From Burkholderiaceae bacterium (GTDB taxonomy: Bacteria; Pseudomonadota; Gammaproteobacteria; Burkholderiales; Burkholderiaceae_C): a stretch of 64,000 nucleotides of DNA. The notes beneath the pieces were generated by a model that was given only the letters and a program-made list of their open reading frames with translations, was not told the origin of the DNA and did no database searches. Location of the stretch: contig JACKLO010000010.1 in assembly GCA_024235915.1 (NCBI GenBank), positions 124,001 to 188,000 of the forward strand, written 5' to 3'. Below, in pieces: positions 62,944 through 64,000 of the stretch. Each line of letters starts with the position of its first letter. Position 1 is the stretch's first letter. The translations under genes and the position numbers were made by a program.

Positions 62944-62988
62944 GGGCGCCCTACCCTTGGCCCGCAACGCGCGGGCAAACCCGCAATT

Positions 62989-63222
62989 TTAGGCGGGGGC
63001 GGCCTCCGGCGCACGCCGCGTCCAGCGGGCCCGGGCGGCGTTCAGACGGGCGACCAGCGCCGGGTGGCCCCACCAGCGGTCGAAGAAGAAGTGCGCCACC
63101 GTGTTGACCAGGGGCTCCACCAGCGTGATGGCGCCGGCGATGGTGATGCTGCCCGTCAGTGCGTAGCTGACACCGAAGGCAATGCCCAGGTGCATGACGC
63201 CGAAGGTGGCCGATTTCGCCAT
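62989..63222 (-). CDS. DUF2061 family small membrane protein
   Basis: 77 residues. Two hydrophobic segments with FGVMHLGIAFGVSYALTGSITIAGAITLVEPLVNTVAHFFFDRWWG, the typical DUF2061 pattern with the conserved EP and HFFFDRxW. Function unknown. It lies 45 bases upstream of mnmG on the same strand. Confidence 0.88.
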   Translation of the reverse strand: MAKSATFGVMHLGIAFGVSYALTGSITIAGAITLVEPLVNTVAHFFFDRWWGHPALVARLNAARARWTRRAPEAAPA

Positions 63223-63334
63223 GGTGAAGTGCTCCCGATTGAACCGTGCTGATGATCATCGCCCGGCCGGGCCATGCTGATCATCAATCATCAACAAGAC
63301 ATCGATAGTCATTTGCGACACCGATAATGCCGGC

Positions 63335-63571
63335 ATGGACTGCCGCCCCGGCTGTGGTGCCTGCTGCATCGCACCTTCGATCTCCACCTTGGGCAAACCC
63401 GCCGGTGTGCCCTGCGTGCACCTGGACGCCGATCGTCGCTGTCGTCTCTTTGGTCTGCCGACGCGACCGGCTGTGTGCGCGTCCTTGCAGCCCTCGCCGG
63501 CCATGTGCGGCCCTGACGCGGCCCACGCCATCCGCTGGTTGACCGACCTGGAGCGCCAGACCACCCCATGA
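63335..63571 (+). CDS. YkgJ family cysteine cluster protein
   Basis: 78 residues. CRPGCGACCIAPSIS, CVHLDADRRCRLFG and VCASLQPSPAMCG supply eight cysteines in the zinc- or iron-binding pattern of this family. Its role is unknown; relatives are thought to bind a metal or an Fe-S cluster. It overlaps the Crp-like gene by four bases (ATGA), so the two form an operon and may act together in metal or redox sensing (inference). Confidence 0.9.
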   Translation: MDCRPGCGACCIAPSISTLGKPAGVPCVHLDADRRCRLFGLPTRPAVCASLQPSPAMCGPDAAHAIRWLTDLERQTTP

Positions 63572-64000
63572 CCGCATCGGACCTGGACGCGGCGCTGCAG
63601 CCGCTGTACCCCGTGCTGGCGCAGATCCCGCCGGACGCGCGCGACGCCGTGCTGGCCACCATGGCGCAGCACGCCCAGGTGCCGGCGGGCGCGCGCCTGT
63701 TCAACGAAGGGGCGCCCTGCCAGGGTTTTCCGCTGGTGTTGCGCGGCGCAGTGCGCGTGGCGCGCGGCGCGGCCAATGGGCGATCGCTGGAGCTCTACCG
63801 CGTGACGCCGGGCGAGCTGTGTGTGGTGTCCACGTCCTGCCTGTTCGGCCAGCAGGCGCTGACGGCGCACGGCGACACGACGGAGCCCACCGACCTGGTG
63901 CTGCTCAGCCCCGCCGGCTTCGAACGCTGGGCGGCGTACGAGCCCTTCCGCCGGTTCGTTTTCGGGGTCTTCGCCGACCGCCTGGCCGACCTGATGGCGC
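63568..64000 (+). CDS. Crp/Fnr family transcriptional regulator, 3' end outside window
   Basis: 144 codons are visible from ATG 63568. Cyclic-nucleotide-binding-like domain: AQHAQVPAGARLFNEGAPCQGFPLVLRGAVRVARGAANGRSLELYRVTPGELCVVSTSCLFG. It lacks an N-terminal Fnr-type cysteine cluster, but carries cysteines in GAPCQG and ELCVVSTSCLF. The C-terminal helix-turn-helix is beyond the window. It is translated with the YkgJ-like gene. Confidence 0.88.
   Translation, partial: MTASDLDAALQPLYPVLAQIPPDARDAVLATMAQHAQVPAGARLFNEGAPCQGFPLVLRGAVRVARGAANGRSLELYRVTPGELCVVSTSCLFGQQALTAHGDTTEPTDLVLLSPAGFERWAAYEPFRRFVFGVFADRLADLMA

Overview
The window is a chromosomal segment of a high-GC betaproteobacterium, most likely of the order Burkholderiales (Leptothrix/Rubrivivax/Ideonella-type relatives). 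The evidence is the gene content and order: rpmH-rnpA-yidD-yidC-mnmE diverging from dnaA-dnaN-gyrB, mnmG-rsmG-parA with canonical parS sites, kdsD-kdsC-lptC, a SoxR regulator with a SoxR box, prkA-yeaH-spoVR, and a PEP-CTERM protein. The segment therefore covers the replication-origin region. Proteins are mostly 65-75% GC-type in composition. I found no rRNA, tRNA, CRISPR array or insertion sequence.

Layout. 1-6.8 kb: a TIR-domain protein cut by the left edge, a small exported protein, two MFS transporters, a methyl-accepting chemotaxis protein and an exported PQQ-type beta-propeller protein. 6.98-14.26 kb: a five-gene, same-strand defence operon that looks less GC-rich than its surroundings: C5 DNA methyltransferase, GHKL/MORC-type ATPase, Z1-domain helicase-like ATPase, DUF4420 PD-(D/E)XK protein and a Vsr mismatch endonuclease. 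It sits directly downstream of gyrB, about 4-12 kb from dnaA. 14.6-24.9 kb: the replication core (gyrB, dnaN, dnaA) and, divergently, rpmH-rnpA-yidD-yidC-mnmE. DnaA boxes occur in the dnaN-dnaA gap, in the dnaA-rpmH gap and inside rnpA.

24.9-33.1 kb: a 51-residue basic protein, soxR with a divergent VOC protein, apt, a histidine phosphatase, a Kef-type antiporter, the Kdo/LPS genes kdsD-kdsC-lptC, an SDR oxidoreductase and a glycine-rich RNA-binding protein. 33.3-45.1 kb: marC, a nitronate monooxygenase-like gene, a GMC oxidoreductase, an HDOD protein, an acyl-CoA ligase with a GST-like gene, a cobalamin adenosyltransferase, an FAD-linked oxidase with an exported trypsin-like protease, a PEP-CTERM protein and a nucleotide-sugar epimerase.

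45.3-54.3 kb: prkA-yeaH-spoVR behind a sigma-54 type promoter, then divergently the trehalose operon otsB-GH15-otsA. 54.4-64 kb: an MFS transporter, parB and a hydrolase, argC on the opposite strand, then GNAT-parA-lysE-rsmG-mnmG (written in genome order; all transcribed leftward), a DUF2061 protein, a YkgJ-type cysteine cluster protein and a Crp/Fnr regulator cut by the right edge. Two parS sites lie inside rsmG and mnmG, so the centromere-like region is about 40 kb from dnaA.

The most interesting items are the MORC/Z1/methyltransferase/DUF4420/Vsr defence operon and its dyad-rich upstream region, the TIR-membrane protein, the architecture of the rpmH promoter, DnaA boxes embedded in an rnpA-specific insertion, the split par locus, and a recurring promoter type that predicts leaderless mRNAs.
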